64,000 nt of DNA. Origin: Streptomyces ortus (GTDB lineage: Bacteria > Actinomycetota > Actinomycetes > Streptomycetales > Streptomycetaceae). The position numbers and the translations under genes were made by a program. The notes beneath the pieces were generated by a model. That model was not told the origin of the DNA. It saw only the letters and a list, made by a program, of their open reading frames with translations, and did not search any database. The DNA is taken from assembly GCF_026341275.1 (NCBI RefSeq), contig NZ_JAIFZO010000002.1:2767264-2831263 (forward strand), in the 5' to 3' direction. Below are positions 1-7,954 of the stretch, piece after piece (position 1 is the stretch's first letter; every line of letters begins with the position of its first letter).

Positions 1-563
1 GAGAGACCCGAGGCCACGGATACGAGGGTGGAGAACCCCGAGTGGGAACGGGAGGGGTCGGTCATGCCGTAGGTCAGCCCGTCGTCGCGCACGGCCTTCT
101 CGATATCGGCCCAGGTGACGTCCTCGGGCTCCCACCCCAGCCTCCGTACGGTGGCGTCCTTCACCCCGACGGCCAGCGGGCTGGACATCACCGGGGTCTG
201 GGACACGACCTGCCGCGCGGCGGCGGGGTCGAGGCGGAGGTAGTCGTTGCTGGACAGCCAGACGGCGTCGTAGGCGCCCGCCGCCTTCCCCTTCGCCAGC
301 AATTCGACGGCGTCGAGGGTGCCGATGTAGGTGGGGCGGACCTTGATGCCGGTGTCCTTGTGGACCTGGTCGAGAACGGGGCGCATGTCGGACAGCTCGC
401 TGGAGGCGAGGATGCGGAGGATGCCGGGCGCGGGCTTGTTCTCCGGAGCACCCGTCCCCTCCACGGCAGACGTACATCCGGCGGTCGCCAGTACCAGCGC
501 GACGGTTACTGCGGCCCGGCGGGTGGGCACGGACCGGGGCGGACGGTTTGCAGGACGGTTCAC
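1..563 (-). CDS. Exported substrate-binding lipoprotein, C-terminus beyond left edge
   Basis: About 187 N-terminal residues are visible and the gene runs off the left edge. The GTG start overlaps the stop of the TelA gene as GTGA, so translation is probably coupled. A basic N-terminus and hydrophobic stretch end in the lipobox LATAGC, which predicts lipid attachment at Cys30 on the outer face of the membrane. The mature part reads like an extracellular solute-binding fold (RILASSELSDM, then a WLSSNDYLRLD segment). In actinobacteria such proteins next to TelA often carry a C-terminal VWA domain, but that region is not in the window. The ligand is unknown. It forms a leftward operon with the next two genes. 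Confidence 0.75.
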   Translation of the reverse strand, partial: MNRPANRPPRSVPTRRAAVTVALVLATAGCTSAVEGTGAPENKPAPGILRILASSELSDMRPVLDQVHKDTGIKVRPTYIGTLDAVELLAKGKAAGAYDAVWLSSNDYLRLDPAAARQVVSQTPVMSSPLAVGVKDATVRRLGWEPEDVTWADIEKAVRDDGLTYGMTDPSRSHSGFSTLVSVASGL

Positions 564-1771
564 GTGAGACCTCCCTCCAGGGCGCCCTGGGCGCGGCTCC
601 GCTCCAAGTACGCGGTGGCGTGCTGGAGTTCGGAGGTCAGGGACTCCACCGTCGCCGCCATCGTCTCCGTGGCCCGGGCCTTGTACGTGTCGATGGTGTC
701 AAGGGTCTGGTAGATCTGTTGGAAGGCCGAGCGCAGCGTCTCCGCCCCCACGGCCGGGTCGGCGGCGATGCGCTGGATCTCGCCGCTCTGGGTAGCGAGC
801 ATCTCGGCGTTGCCGCGGATGAGGTCCTCCGTCGTGCCGCGCAGCGCGTCGACCTGCTCGACGACCTTGCGCTGGTTGTCGAGTGCGGAGGCGAGCATGA
901 CCGAGATGCGCAGCGCGGAGACCGTGGTGGTGGCCGCGCGGTCGACGCCCTTGATCAGCTCCTCGTTGTTGCGGCGTACGACGTCCATCGCCAGGTATCC
1001 CTGCGCGCACACGGCGAGCTGGGTGAGCAGGTCCTGGTGCTTCTGCCGTACGGGGAAGAGGACGTCGGCGCGCAACGTGTCCGCCTGGGCCGGATCCCGC
1101 GCCTCCACCCCACTGATGTGCTCTTCGACCGCAGAGTCCAGCGCCTCGGTCAGGACGACGTACTCCTGGAGCTTGCCCATCGAGTCCCAGAGGCGGACGC
1201 GTTCGGTCTGCAGGGCGGCGTTGTCGCGCCGCAGTTCGTCCTGGCCGCCGCGCAACGAGCCCACGATCTTGTTCAGCGTGCCCTGCGCGGAGGCGTATGC
1301 GGCCACGTGGTCGCGGACCTTGTTGCCGCCCGGCAGCCGGGACAGCAGCTTGCGGGCTCTGCCGCCGGGCAGGTCGCGCGGGTCCAGGTCCTCCACGGTG
1401 CGCCGCAGTTCGACCAGCGAGGACGAGACCCGGGACCGGGCGTCCTCGCCGTTCGCGGGCAGGGCGCGGATCGTGCGCTCCAGCATGCGGTTCGACTGGG
1501 CGGCGGCCCCGCGTATCTCCCCGGAGCCGAGCGCCACGATCTCACCGATCTTCCCGGCGAACGCGGGGGAGCGGGCGTCGAGCACGGCCAGCCCCTCGAC
1601 GTACTCGGCGGCCTTGCGCGCCATGTCCGTACGGACGGACTCGTCGACCGGCACGAGCCCGCCGGCCTTCTCCTTCGGCACGGCCGCGACGGCTTCGGGA
1701 GGCGTAAGAGTAAAGAGGTAGTCGTTGCCGTTCTCGTGGCGCTTCTCGTCGGACTTCTCATTGCTGCTCAT
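560..1771 (-). CDS. telA: Toxic anion resistance protein, TelA/KlaA family
   Basis: This 403-residue protein matches the TelA family over its whole length. It is mostly charged alpha-helix with no signal peptide, so it is expected in the cytoplasm. Family members are linked to tellurite, colicin and antimicrobial resistance, often beside tellurium-stress or envelope-stress genes, but the biochemical activity is not established. The ATG at 1771 lies 13 bp after the stop of the upstream binding-like protein, and the stop overlaps the GTG of the downstream lipoprotein. The three genes therefore look like one transcript, suggesting a shared envelope-associated role. The start is well supported because the next upstream codons do not resemble the family. 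Confidence 0.88.
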   Translation of the reverse strand: MSSNEKSDEKRHENGNDYLFTLTPPEAVAAVPKEKAGGLVPVDESVRTDMARKAAEYVEGLAVLDARSPAFAGKIGEIVALGSGEIRGAAAQSNRMLERTIRALPANGEDARSRVSSSLVELRRTVEDLDPRDLPGGRARKLLSRLPGGNKVRDHVAAYASAQGTLNKIVGSLRGGQDELRRDNAALQTERVRLWDSMGKLQEYVVLTEALDSAVEEHISGVEARDPAQADTLRADVLFPVRQKHQDLLTQLAVCAQGYLAMDVVRRNNEELIKGVDRAATTTVSALRISVMLASALDNQRKVVEQVDALRGTTEDLIRGNAEMLATQSGEIQRIAADPAVGAETLRSAFQQIYQTLDTIDTYKARATETMAATVESLTSELQHATAYLERSRAQGALEGGLT

Positions 1772-1784
1772 GTGCTGTTCCCCG

Positions 1785-2924
1785 CTAGTCCTGGTCCCGG
1801 GCCCGACGTGCCATCTCGTGCAGCACCTTGGAGGCGGGCACGGGCACCTGCCGGACGCCGGTCAGCGTCTGGTTGAGGTAGGTGGTGTGGGCGTCGGTGG
1901 CCGCCGTGAACTCGTCGGCCGCGCCCTGGGGGCGGAACCCGTGCCGCACCGCGAGCCTGCGCAACTCCTTGTCGGTGCCCAGCAGTTCACCGAGGGCACG
2001 GCCCTCCGCCGTGAGGGGGACGACCGTGTGGTCGCTGTTGGCGGTGGTGTCCGGATAGAGAACGACCAGATCGTCGTCGCCCTTCTCGCCGCCACCCTGG
2101 TCACCGGCAAGGAGGGCGGCGACCTGGGACTCGTACACCAGGACCAGCGGGTTGCCGACGCCGCTGACGAAGTCGCGGAAGGCGGCGTCCGTGCTGGTCT
2201 GCTGGGAGCCCTGGACGCTGATCAGCTTGCGCATCAGGGGTGCGGTGCGGTCGACGGCGGCGGTGCCGTCGGCGACCCGGCCGCCGTCCGCGACGTAGGA
2301 GGCGGCGGCGAGGTATAGCGCGCCTGAGTTCGAACTGGTGGGGTCGGTGGTGGAGATGAAGAGCGTGCCGGTCAGTTCGCCGTGGTCCTGGGTCCCCTTG
2401 AGCTGCTGCCAGGTCCGGTTGCCCTGGGCGGCCTTGAGGTAGGCCTTCATGCTGAGGGTGCCGTTGCCTGTGTCGTCGCCCCCTTCCTCGCCCCCTCCCT
2501 CGCCCCCGCCCTTGTCACCGAGGACCGCGAGTCCGTTGTCCGCCAGCACCTCGGCGGCGGTGCGGTGCGCCACGACCACGAGGGGCGAGTAGAAGGGGCG
2601 GGGGAGGGGCTGCCGTACGTGGTACTTCGAGGCCAGTTCCGCGGCGGGCGCCTGGCTGGAGGGGAATGCGAAGTCGTACCCCTTGAGGTCGAGTCCCTCC
2701 ATGGCCCAGGACCCGGAGGTCTCCGTCTCCACGGTGTAGCCCCTGGCAGCCAGGGCCTTCACCACATCCGGGTCGGCGAAGAACTCCGCCTTCTCCGACC
2801 CGATCACTCCCTGCACGGTCTTCGTTGCCGTGCTGCTGTCCTGGTCTTCGCGGCCCGCTACGACGGCTGCTGCCACTCCGCCGATCAGGAATACCGCCAG
2901 GACGATGGCGATGATTCGTCTCAC
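1785..2924 (-). CDS. Membrane-anchored or secreted binding-protein-like protein
   Basis: The 379-residue protein starts at GTG 2924 with MRRIIAIVLAVFLIGG, a signal anchor or signal peptide without a lipobox cysteine. The remainder resembles a type 2 periplasmic-binding fold (VIGSEKAEFFADPDVV near residue 42; SPLVVVAHRTAAEVL near 120). A Gly/Glu/Asp-rich insert follows near residues 140-155, encoded by a C-rich tract around 2477-2515. It is the first gene of the three-gene leftward set with telA and the lipoprotein, so the operon has two binding-like exported proteins flanking TelA. Ligand and function are not known to me. Confidence 0.72.
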   Translation of the reverse strand: MRRIIAIVLAVFLIGGVAAAVVAGREDQDSSTATKTVQGVIGSEKAEFFADPDVVKALAARGYTVETETSGSWAMEGLDLKGYDFAFPSSQAPAAELASKYHVRQPLPRPFYSPLVVVAHRTAAEVLADNGLAVLGDKGGGEGGGEEGGDDTGNGTLSMKAYLKAAQGNRTWQQLKGTQDHGELTGTLFISTTDPTSSNSGALYLAAASYVADGGRVADGTAAVDRTAPLMRKLISVQGSQQTSTDAAFRDFVSGVGNPLVLVYESQVAALLAGDQGGGEKGDDDLVVLYPDTTANSDHTVVPLTAEGRALGELLGTDKELRRLAVRHGFRPQGAADEFTAATDAHTTYLNQTLTGVRQVPVPASKVLHEMARRARDQD

Positions 2925-3101
2925 ATCCGGAGCGTGCTCCCGGAATCCGACGTTCCCCGCCGCATCGCATGAACAGGGGGTGACGACCGCATCCCAGTAC
3001 GCAACCGGACCCTTTCCTTCCTTTCCGGGGCCGGCCCCCGAACCCCCGCGTCCTCAAACGCCGGACGGGCTGAAGGGTGGCGGGGCGCAGCCCGTTCTTT
3101 A

Positions 3102-3121
3102 GGGGCGCGGGGAACTGCGCG
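3102..3121 (+). repeat. Dispersed REP-like element, copy 1
   Basis: Exact match to GGGGCGCGGGGAACTGCGCG, which recurs at 5176-5195, 5213-5232, 42465-42484 (variant) and four times at 60335-60534. Every copy lies outside genes, usually just past a gene end. Confidence 0.8.
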
Positions 3122-3178
3122 GTCAGCCCCGGGCGGGTCGTACGTAGGAGGTGGTGGAGGCTGTGTGGGGGCGCGAAG

Positions 3179-3207
3179 AAGGGCCGCACCCTTGAGGGGC
3201 GGCCCTT
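3179..3207 (-). terminator. Hairpin, probable distal terminator
   Basis: Inverted repeat AAGGGCCGC / GCGGCCCTT with an 11-base loop, lying past the stop of the leftward gene 3290-3733 and past a stronger hairpin. No clear T-run, as is usual for Streptomyces. Confidence 0.5.
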
Positions 3208-3221
3208 CCACGTGCATGGCA

Positions 3222-3259
3222 CCCGGTCCGCGCGTCGCTGCGGGTGCGCGCGGACCGGG
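3222..3259 (-). terminator. Terminator hairpin after gene 3290-3733
   Basis: Perfect 13-bp inverted repeat (arms 3222-3234 and 3247-3259) about 30 bp downstream of the stop of the leftward small gene. With the hairpin at 3179-3207 it makes a tandem terminator. Confidence 0.6.
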
Positions 3260-3289
3260 GCCGACCAGGGGAGGGCGTGAGCCCTCGGC

Positions 3290-3733
3290 TCAGCGTGGGG
3301 TGAGCGCCGGCTCCGCAGTGGCAGCGGCCACGGCCGCCGCATGCACATCCATACGCTCGGCGGCGAGGATCGCCCCCGCCGTATCGGCCCGCGACGCGGC
3401 GACGACAAGCGCGCGCCCCGCCAGCGCGTGCGCCCGCTGATGCAACCCGACGGACAGCGTCCCCAGCCCCTCACCGTCGGCGGACGCGACAGCCGCACGA
3501 ACGGGCGGGCGCCCCCCGCGCAACCGCGTCACCTGCTCGGCCAGCCGCTCCGCGGCGGCTTCGAGCTCGGCGGACGCGGACGGTTCGAGCCCGCGGAGCT
3601 CGTCCGTGACCGCGAGCAGTGCCGCGAAATGACCGGCGAGCTGGATGTCCAGCTCCTCCTCGCGCGACCGATGGGGAAAGTCGGCGGTGCCGGCCATCGT
3701 GTGGACCGACTTGGTGCGGATCGGTTCGTACAT
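3290..3733 (-). CDS. Hypothetical protein, 147 aa, helical
   Basis: The ATG at 3733 is preceded by AGGAGG at good spacing, so the gene is very likely real. The product is Ala/Arg-rich and predicted helical, with no signal peptide, membrane segment or cysteine-based site. Its N-terminal half (HRSREEELDIQLAGHFAALL) suggests a helical hairpin, and its C-terminal half has a run of small residues (RALVVAASRADTAGAI). I do not recognise the family. It is monocistronic, with a tandem hairpin terminator downstream and alaA upstream on the same strand, 109 bp away. Confidence 0.7.
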   Translation of the reverse strand: MYEPIRTKSVHTMAGTADFPHRSREEELDIQLAGHFAALLAVTDELRGLEPSASAELEAAAERLAEQVTRLRGGRPPVRAAVASADGEGLGTLSVGLHQRAHALAGRALVVAASRADTAGAILAAERMDVHAAAVAAATAEPALTPR

Positions 3734-3842
3734 GGGAGATGGCCTCCTGTGCTCTGACAGGAAGCCATCCTAGCTTGGATTTCGTCTAAAGTTGAGCAGA
3801 CTCCTAAGATGAAGCCGCGCCACCACACACAGTGACCAGGCG

Positions 3843-5054
3843 TCAGCGCTGCCCGTACCCCTCCAGGAAGTTCCCGATCCGGGTCACCGCGTCCGTCAGG
3901 TCCCTCGCGGTCGGCAGGGTGACGACCCGGAAGTGGTCGGGTTCCGGCCAGTTGAAGCCCGTCCCCTGCACGACCATGATCTTCTCGGAGCGCAACAGGT
4001 CCAGGACCATCCGCCGGTCGTCCTTGATCTTGTAGACCTTCGGATCGAGACGCGGGAAGAGGTAGAGCGCGCCCTTGGGCTTCACGCAGGTCACGCCCGG
4101 GATCTGGGTCAGCAGCCGGTGCGCCACGTCCCGCTGCTCGCGCAGCCGCCCGCCCGGCAGGACGAGGTCGTTGATGGTCTGCCGGCCACTCAGTGCGGCG
4201 ACCACACCGTGCTGACCGGGCATGTTCGCGCAGAGCCGCATGTTGGCGAGGATCGTCAGCCCCTCGATGTACGAGTCGGCGTGCGCCCGCGGCCCGGAGA
4301 TCGCCATCCAGCCCACCCGGTACCCGGCCACGCGGTACGCCTTCGACATCCCGTTGAAGGTGAGGGTGAGCAGGTCGGGGGCGACCTTGGCGGTCGGGGT
4401 GTGCACGGCCTCGTCGTAGAGGATCTTGTCGTAGATCTCGTCCGAGCAGACCAGCAGGTTGTGGCGGCGGGCGATGTCGGTGAGCCCGCGCAGCATCGCC
4501 TCGTCGTAGACCGCGCCCGTCGGGTTGTTCGGGTTGATGATCACGATCGCCTTGGTGCGGTCGGTGACCTTCCGCTCCACGTCGGCGAGATCGGGCATCC
4601 AGTCGGACTGCTCGTCACAGCGGTAGTGCACGGCGGTGCCGCCGGAGAGGGAGACCGCGGCGGTCCACAGGGGGTAGTCCGGCGCCGGTACGAGGACCTC
4701 GTCGCCGTCGTCCAGCAGGCCCTGCATCGCCATCACGATCAGCTCGGACACGCCGTTGCCGATGAAGACGTGCTCGACGTCCGTCTCTATGCCGAGGGTC
4801 TGGTTGTGCATGACCACGGCGCGGCGGGCCGCGAGGAGGCCTTTCGCGTCTCCGTAGCCGTGCGCCGACGACACGTTGCGGAGGATGTCCTCCAGGATCT
4901 CCGGCGGGCACTCGAAGCCGAACGCCGCGGGGTTTCCGGTGTTCAGCTTGAGGATGCGGTGGCCGGCTGCTTCCAGCCGCATCGCCTCCTCAAGGACCGG
5001 GCCCCGGATCTCGTAACAGACGTTGGCGAGCTTGGTCGACTGGATCACCTGCAT
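3843..5054 (-). CDS. alaA: Glutamate-pyruvate (alanine) aminotransferase AlaA
   Basis: The protein has 403 residues, the family length, and aligns from end to end with E. coli AlaA as I remember it: NVCYEIRGPVLEEA at the start, NPNNPTGAVY in the PLP pocket, NGMSKAYRVAGYRVGWM with the Schiff-base lysine near residue 240, and GTGFNWPEPDHFRVVTLP near the C-terminus. It is a class I/II PLP-dependent aminotransferase that makes L-alanine from pyruvate with glutamate as amino donor, in the cytoplasm. The ATG at 5054 gives the exact family N-terminus. It appears monocistronic. Confidence 0.95.
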   Translation of the reverse strand: MQVIQSTKLANVCYEIRGPVLEEAMRLEAAGHRILKLNTGNPAAFGFECPPEILEDILRNVSSAHGYGDAKGLLAARRAVVMHNQTLGIETDVEHVFIGNGVSELIVMAMQGLLDDGDEVLVPAPDYPLWTAAVSLSGGTAVHYRCDEQSDWMPDLADVERKVTDRTKAIVIINPNNPTGAVYDEAMLRGLTDIARRHNLLVCSDEIYDKILYDEAVHTPTAKVAPDLLTLTFNGMSKAYRVAGYRVGWMAISGPRAHADSYIEGLTILANMRLCANMPGQHGVVAALSGRQTINDLVLPGGRLREQRDVAHRLLTQIPGVTCVKPKGALYLFPRLDPKVYKIKDDRRMVLDLLRSEKIMVVQGTGFNWPEPDHFRVVTLPTARDLTDAVTRIGNFLEGYGQR

Positions 5055-5419
5055 GTTCGTGAGCTTACGGGCGGGTAGGGGTTGTCGCGCCGTCTTTCCG
5101 CCACGTGAGACATCCGTCTCGGGGCGGGTCCCCTGTCTGGGGGTGCGTCATATGGGCGCGGGTGGGAAGAGCACCCGCGCAGTTCCCCGCGCCCCTGACG
5201 GGGCCCCTCCAGGAGCGCGGGGAACTGCGCGGCCGGCCCCGGCCGAGCCGCACATCTGCGAGCCCCGGCACCACCGGCACCGAAGTCGCCACCGCCGCCC
5301 CCTCGCGGCTGGAAATGGGGCCTTGTCGGGGTGGGGGTGGGCCCTCAGAATGCGCATGACAAAAACGGGAAGTGGCCGGAAGACCTCCGGCCGCTCACGT
5401 CACACGAGGGGACCCCCAC
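5055..5419. other. Divergent intergenic region
   Basis: This 365-bp spacer between alaA (leftward) and the protease gene (rightward) has no supported gene. Its centre is the paired REP-like inverted repeat at 5175-5232. A ribosome-binding sequence GAGGGGA lies just before the ATG at 5420. No clear promoter hexamers were found. Confidence 0.6.
5175..5232. repeat. Pair of REP-like elements in inverted orientation
   Basis: A minus-strand copy of the 20-bp element (5176-5195) faces a plus-strand copy (5213-5232, second-to-third base changed from GG to GA). Together they can form a hairpin with a stem of about 20 bp and a 17-base loop. This is the only place in the window where two copies face each other. 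Confidence 0.75.
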
Positions 5420-6262
5420 ATGAAAAAGCCTCTCCTTGCCGCGCTCGGCGCCCTGATGATCACGGGGACGGGCCTGGCAGCGCCGGCGGTGGCCGCCACA
5501 GAAACGAAGACCGCCCCCACGGCCATCCAGGCCGTCACCTTCGCCGGCACCGTATCGCTCAGCAACTGCTCCGGCTCCGTCGTGCGCTTCCCCGACTCCG
5601 AGGACGACGACCCGGCGCTGGTGATGTCGAACGGCCACTGCCTGGAGACCGGTTTCCCCGCGGCCGGCGAGGTCATCGTCAACCGGGCCTCCACCCGCAC
5701 CTTCGGCCTGCTGAACTCCGCCGGAACCCGCGTCGCGACCCTGCGCGCCAGCAAGATCACGTACGCCACCATGACCGACACGGACGTCTCGCTCTACCAG
5801 CTCACCACCACCTACGGGGCGATCAAGTCCTCGTACGGCATCAGCCCGCTGACCCTCAACGACACGCACCCGGTCGCCGGCACCGCGATCACCGTCGTCT
5901 CCGGCTACTGGAAGCGCACGTACGCCTGCAACGTCGACGGCTTCGCCTACCGCCTCAAGGAGGGCGCCTGGACCTGGAAGGACTCGGTCCGCTACACCTC
6001 CGCCTGCCAGACCATCGGCGGCACCTCGGGCTCACCCGTGGTCGACAACGCCACCGGCAACGTCGTAGCCGTCAACAACACCGGCAACGAGGACGGCGGA
6101 CGCTGCACCGACAACAACCCGTGCGAGGTGGACGCGAACGGCACCGTCACCGTTCGCGAGGGCATCAACTACGCCCAGGAGACCTACCAGATACCCGCCT
6201 GCTTCGGCCTCGACAGCAAGCTGGACCTGAACGCGACCGGCTGCACCCTCCCCAAGCCGTAA
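5420..6262 (+). CDS. Secreted trypsin-like serine protease
   Basis: The 280-residue protein begins MKKPLLAALGALMITG, a signal peptide with a likely cleavage after AVAA near residue 26. A chymotrypsin-like domain follows: the catalytic His is in MSNGHCLETG, the probable Asp in TDTDVSLYQL, and the Ser in GGTSGSPVVDN. Paired cysteines around residues 175-200 and 230-270 suggest disulfides. It should act outside the cell on proteins. I chose the ATG at 5420 rather than an in-frame ATG 48 bp upstream because it gives a proper signal peptide and has GAGGGGA in front. No propeptide of the alpha-lytic kind is seen. The stop codon lies inside a 10-bp tandem repeat. Confidence 0.88.
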   Translation: MKKPLLAALGALMITGTGLAAPAVAATETKTAPTAIQAVTFAGTVSLSNCSGSVVRFPDSEDDDPALVMSNGHCLETGFPAAGEVIVNRASTRTFGLLNSAGTRVATLRASKITYATMTDTDVSLYQLTTTYGAIKSSYGISPLTLNDTHPVAGTAITVVSGYWKRTYACNVDGFAYRLKEGAWTWKDSVRYTSACQTIGGTSGSPVVDNATGNVVAVNNTGNEDGGRCTDNNPCEVDANGTVTVREGINYAQETYQIPACFGLDSKLDLNATGCTLPKP

Positions 6263-6283
6263 CAAGCCGTAACAAGCCGTAAC
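6254..6283 (+). repeat. Three tandem copies of AAGCCGTAAC
   Basis: Perfect 10-bp tandem repeat covering the last two codons and TAA stop of the protease gene. Because the unit is not a multiple of three, the further TAAs fall in other frames. Confidence 0.9.
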
Positions 6284-6310
6284 AGCTCTGACAGGCCAGG
6301 TGGCGGGCGG

Positions 6311-7945
6311 TCAGCCGGTGGTCCGGCGGACCGCCCGTCCCGCCAGCGCACCCGTCCGCCGCCCGTCCTCCACCACGAACCGGCCGTCGATCAGGACATG
6401 CGGGATGCCGACCGGCAGCGTACGAGGCGCGTCGAAGGTCGAACCCGCGGCAACGGTCTGCGGATCGAAGAGCACCAGATCCGCCCGGTACCCCTCCCGC
6501 ACCAGCCCACGGTCGGCGAGCCGCAGCCGCGCCGCCGGCCGCGACGTCAGATGGGCGACGCACTCCTCAAGGCTCAGGACACCCAACTCGCGCACGTACC
6601 GCCCGAGGTACTGCGGGAAGGTGCCGTACGCCCGCGGATGCGGCTTGTCACCCCGCAGAATGCCGTCCGAGCCACCGGTGTGCACGCGATGCCGCATGAT
6701 CGCCCGCACGTTCTCCTCATGCCCCACGTGCTGCAGGATCGTCGACCCGAGACCGTCGTCGAGCAACAACCGACGCGCCGTCGTCCACGGCGCCTCGCCG
6801 CGCGCGTCCGCCGACTCCTGAACCGTCCGCCCCACATAGGCCCCGAGCGCCGGATCGGCGACACCCGAAATCTCAATCGTGTCCCATTCGATGGGCACGC
6901 CGTGGCACCCGTCCGACCCCACCACCTCCATGTGGTGCCGAATCCGCTCGGCCGCCCCACCCTCCCCCTCATCCCTCAGCCGGGCCATGGTGGCCTCAGG
7001 CCCGCCCTCACTCGCCCAACTGGGCAGCATCGCCACAAGAGTCGTACACCCAGGCGTATACGGATACGTATCAAGACTGATGTCGGCCCCGCCGGCGAGC
7101 GCGGCGTCCAACAACGCGAGCAGGTCCGGCGCCTTTCCCTTGTTGACGCCGAAATTCATGGTGGCGTGCGCGAGATGAAGTGAGCACCCGGCCTCACGCG
7201 TCAGCTCCACCATCTCCCGGTACGCGTCCAGGGCGCCGGCGCCGTACGACCGATGATGCGGGCAGTAGTAGCCGCCGTACTCGGCGACGACCCGGCACAG
7301 CTCGGTCAGCTCGGCGTCCTTGGCGTACATACCGGGGGTGTACGTGAGCCCGGACGACATGCCGACCGCGCCCTCCCGCATCCCGTCGGCGACCAACTGC
7401 CGCATCCGCCGCAGTTCTTCGGGCGTCGCCTCCCGGTCGTCCCACCCGACGGCGAGCATCCGCACAGCGCCCTGGGGGATCAGATAGGCGGCGTTGACGG
7501 CGATCCCCTCACCCCCGAACCCGTGATCCAGACGATCCAGGTACTCACCCACGGACCGCCAGCTGAAGTCGATGTCGTCCCCGCTCCCGTTCCAGCCGGT
7601 GATCGCGCGGCGTACCTCGGCGAGCGTGCGGTCGTCCACGGGGGCGTACGACAGCCCGTCCTGCCCGATGACCTCCAGCGTGACCCCCTGGGCCACCTTG
7701 GCGCTGTGGTCGGGATCGCGCAGCAGGGCGAGGTCGCTGTGGGCATGCATGTCGATGAACCCCGGAGCCAGGACGAGCCCTTCGGCATCCAGCACCCGCC
7801 GGGCAACGGGCCGCAGACACCCGGCGGCAGCGGCCTCCTGCACCACGGTCGTGATCCGGCCGCCCTCGATCCCCACGTCGGCCCGGAAGGACGGACCCCC
7901 GCTGCCGTCGACGACGTCCACGTCACGGATGACGAGATCGAGCAT
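6311..7945 (-). CDS. N-acyl-D-amino-acid deacylase family amidohydrolase
   Basis: This 544-residue metal-dependent amidohydrolase has the D-aminoacylase layout: HAHSDL near residue 66 gives the HxH metal ligands, CPHHRSYG and LHLAHATMNF supply later histidines, and GSDGILRGDKPHPRAYGTF the catalytic Asp. Classical D-aminoacylases have a metal-bridging Cys in an NCG motif; here the matching segment reads VIGQDGLSYAP, without Cys. The family removes acyl groups from N-acyl-D-amino acids. It lies 9 bp downstream of the PLP enzyme gene and opposite a kinase-IclR-RidA-GntP set. That context suggests the substrate could be N-acetyl-D-glucosaminate, which is itself an N-acyl-D-amino acid, but this is inference. 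Confidence 0.87.
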   Translation of the reverse strand: MLDLVIRDVDVVDGSGGPSFRADVGIEGGRITTVVQEAAAAGCLRPVARRVLDAEGLVLAPGFIDMHAHSDLALLRDPDHSAKVAQGVTLEVIGQDGLSYAPVDDRTLAEVRRAITGWNGSGDDIDFSWRSVGEYLDRLDHGFGGEGIAVNAAYLIPQGAVRMLAVGWDDREATPEELRRMRQLVADGMREGAVGMSSGLTYTPGMYAKDAELTELCRVVAEYGGYYCPHHRSYGAGALDAYREMVELTREAGCSLHLAHATMNFGVNKGKAPDLLALLDAALAGGADISLDTYPYTPGCTTLVAMLPSWASEGGPEATMARLRDEGEGGAAERIRHHMEVVGSDGCHGVPIEWDTIEISGVADPALGAYVGRTVQESADARGEAPWTTARRLLLDDGLGSTILQHVGHEENVRAIMRHRVHTGGSDGILRGDKPHPRAYGTFPQYLGRYVRELGVLSLEECVAHLTSRPAARLRLADRGLVREGYRADLVLFDPQTVAAGSTFDAPRTLPVGIPHVLIDGRFVVEDGRRTGALAGRAVRRTTG

Positions 7946-7954
7946 GGCGAGCTC

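Larger units (their letters stand above)
2925..3289. other. Intergenic region with repeats and hairpins
   Basis: No gene is supported in this 365-bp stretch. It holds a composite of repeats common in Streptomyces: a G/C-rich palindromic part around 3024-3045, the phrase GCCGGACGGGCTGAAGG around 3060-3076, then one copy of the 20-bp REP-like element at 3102-3121. Two strong hairpins follow at 3179-3207 and 3222-3259. The promoter of the leftward telA operon must lie in the part nearest 2925, but I see no convincing -35/-10 pair. Confidence 0.6.

Noticed and set aside
548..1876. Long plus-strand open frame opposite telA
   Set aside because: It is a shadow of the real minus-strand gene: Arg/Gly/His-rich, no family similarity, no ribosome-binding site. 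The same holds for many long frames opposite real genes (for example 10.5-12.9 kb minus and 47.7-49.7 kb minus).
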